A stretch of DNA of 6,760 nt from Paradesertivirga sp036399495 (GTDB taxonomy: Bacteria > Bacteroidota > Bacteroidia > Sphingobacteriales > Sphingobacteriaceae), in contig DASWMZ010000087.1 of the NCBI GenBank assembly GCA_036399495.1, positions 1-6,760 of the forward strand, given 5' to 3'. The notes under the pieces are model-generated. The model was not told the DNA's origin and ran no database searches. It saw nothing but the letters and a program-made list of their open reading frames with translations. Below, one piece after another: positions 6,094-6,760 of the stretch (its first letter is position 1; the number at the start of each line of letters is the position of its first letter). A program made the translations under genes and the position numbers.

Positions 6094-6760
6094 GTCAGAC
6101 CTAAACCAGGCTCATTTTGAAGAACCCATTTTCCTTCTTCAAAGTCAGGCATTTTAAACGGATTATTACTCGTTAAGAATGGCCCGTCAAGATCTGCCCA
6201 ATCGCAAAGCGGAGCCAGTGAAGCAGCGGCAAGAGTTGCTATGCTGGTTTCGCTCATACAGCCTATCATCACTTTCATATTTAATTCACGGGCTCTTTGT
6301 ATCATTTGATATGCTTCATGCATGCCTCCGCTTTTCATCAATTTGATATTAATGCCATGGTAGGCATCTTTCACATTCTCAATATCGGCCAGCCGCTGTA
6401 CCGATTCATCGGCAATAATCGGCAGCGGACTTCTTTCGGTAATCCATGCATTGGAGGCAGTATCGGTCTTAGCCATCGGCTGCTCAATTAGTTTAACGCC
6501 TTGCTCCTTTAGCCAAAAGATAAATTCGAGCGCTTGTTCTTTATTCAGCCAGCCCTGGTTGGCGTCAACATATAAGGGTTTATCAGTAACCGATCTGATG
6601 GTTTTAATCAAATGCCTGTCTTCTTCCGCACCGAGCTTTACTTTTAAAACGTGTGCCTGGTTAGCTTCTTCTACCTTCTTGATGATGATCTCTGCAGAAT
6701 CCATACCAATAGTTACAGAAGTAGTGGGCATCTTATCCGTGCTTGACCCGAAAAACTGAT
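6087..6760 (-). CDS. Dipeptide epimerase (enolase superfamily, L-Ala-D/L-Glu epimerase type), 5' end outside window
   Basis: The frame is open through the right edge, so the gene is incomplete. The apparent ATG at 6729-6731 is internal: nine further sense codons (QFFGSSTDK) precede it, and the N-terminal capping domain is missing. Numbering from that Met, the C-terminal TIM-barrel domain of the muconate-lactonising/enolase superfamily is complete: the KVK catalytic pair (K30, K32), metal ligands D56 in VDANQGW, E83 in IEQP and D108 in IADES, and the second-face catalytic lysine K130 in INIKLMKSGG. A DLD (180-182) in ADLDGP matches the DxD that dipeptide epimerases use to hold the substrate's amino group. 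The enzyme would racemise the second residue of L-Ala-D-Glu and similar dipeptides in the cytoplasm, part of murein-peptide recycling. All key residues are present, so it should be active. Exact substrate preference is unproven. It converges on, and overlaps by four bases, the membrane protein gene. Confidence 0.9.
   Translation of the reverse strand, partial: QFFGSSTDKMPTTSVTIGMDSAEIIIKKVEEANQAHVLKVKLGAEEDRHLIKTIRSVTDKPLYVDANQGWLNKEQALEFIFWLKEQGVKLIEQPMAKTDTASNAWITERSPLPIIADESVQRLADIENVKDAYHGINIKLMKSGGMHEAYQMIQRARELNMKVMIGCMSETSIATLAAASLAPLCDWADLDGPFLTSNNPFKMPDFEEGKWVLQNEPGLGLTD

Noticed and set aside
6729..6731. ATG as the start of the epimerase
   Set aside because: The frame continues upstream to the window edge with no stop, and a start here would lack the whole capping domain, so this Met is internal.
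6451..6759. Plus-strand 102-codon frame at the right edge
   Set aside because: Antisense to the epimerase, whose catalytic residues are all present in the minus frame.

Overview
The window looks like a chromosomal segment of a Bacteroidota bacterium, most likely a Sphingobacteriia-type organism (Pedobacter or Mucilaginibacter relatives). This rests on four things: AT-rich DNA, few clear Shine-Dalgarno sites, a TAnnTTTG-type promoter element, and a very large FG-GAP/ASPIC lipoprotein of the kind common in that phylum. The genus is inferred from style, not from a search. I see no rRNA, tRNA, CRISPR array, insertion sequence or phage gene.

Layout, left to right. (1) Positions 1-465, minus strand: the N-terminal 155 codons of an exported beta-barrel outer-membrane protein that runs off the left edge. 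Seven bases before its start lies the stop codon of a 33-codon frame (473-574). The end of that frame looks like the last beta strand of a different or duplicated outer-membrane barrel, so it is probably a gene remnant. (2) 575-765: intergenic, no convincing gene. (3) 766-1320, minus: a small exported or membrane-anchored conserved hypothetical protein with a TTG start. (4) 1321-1490: AT-rich intergenic region with a 19-bp palindrome and a short tandem repeat. (5) 1491-4853, minus: a 1120-residue surface lipoprotein with two FG-GAP/VCBS beta-propellers separated by an ASPIC/UnbV domain, again with a TTG start. (6) 4854-4945: a 92-bp divergent promoter region. (7) 4946-6090, plus: an ECF-type sigma factor overlapping by 4 bp (ATGA) with a four-helix membrane protein that is probably its anti-sigma or signalling partner. 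(8) 6087-6760, minus: the C-terminal two thirds or so of an enolase-superfamily dipeptide epimerase. It converges on the membrane protein gene so tightly that the two stop codons share bases.

How the genes may work together. The sigma factor and membrane protein form a translationally coupled regulatory pair. The sigma factor and the giant lipoprotein are transcribed divergently from one short spacer, so the pair might regulate the lipoprotein. However, the lipoprotein gene has its own good match to the housekeeping Bacteroidota promoter, so this is only a hypothesis. The epimerase belongs to murein-peptide recycling and is probably unrelated to the regulatory pair. Nothing here is clearly a new defence or mobile system. 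The most unusual points are the outer-membrane protein remnant, the two TTG starts, and the uncharacterised sigma/4-TM pair beside a double-propeller lipoprotein.
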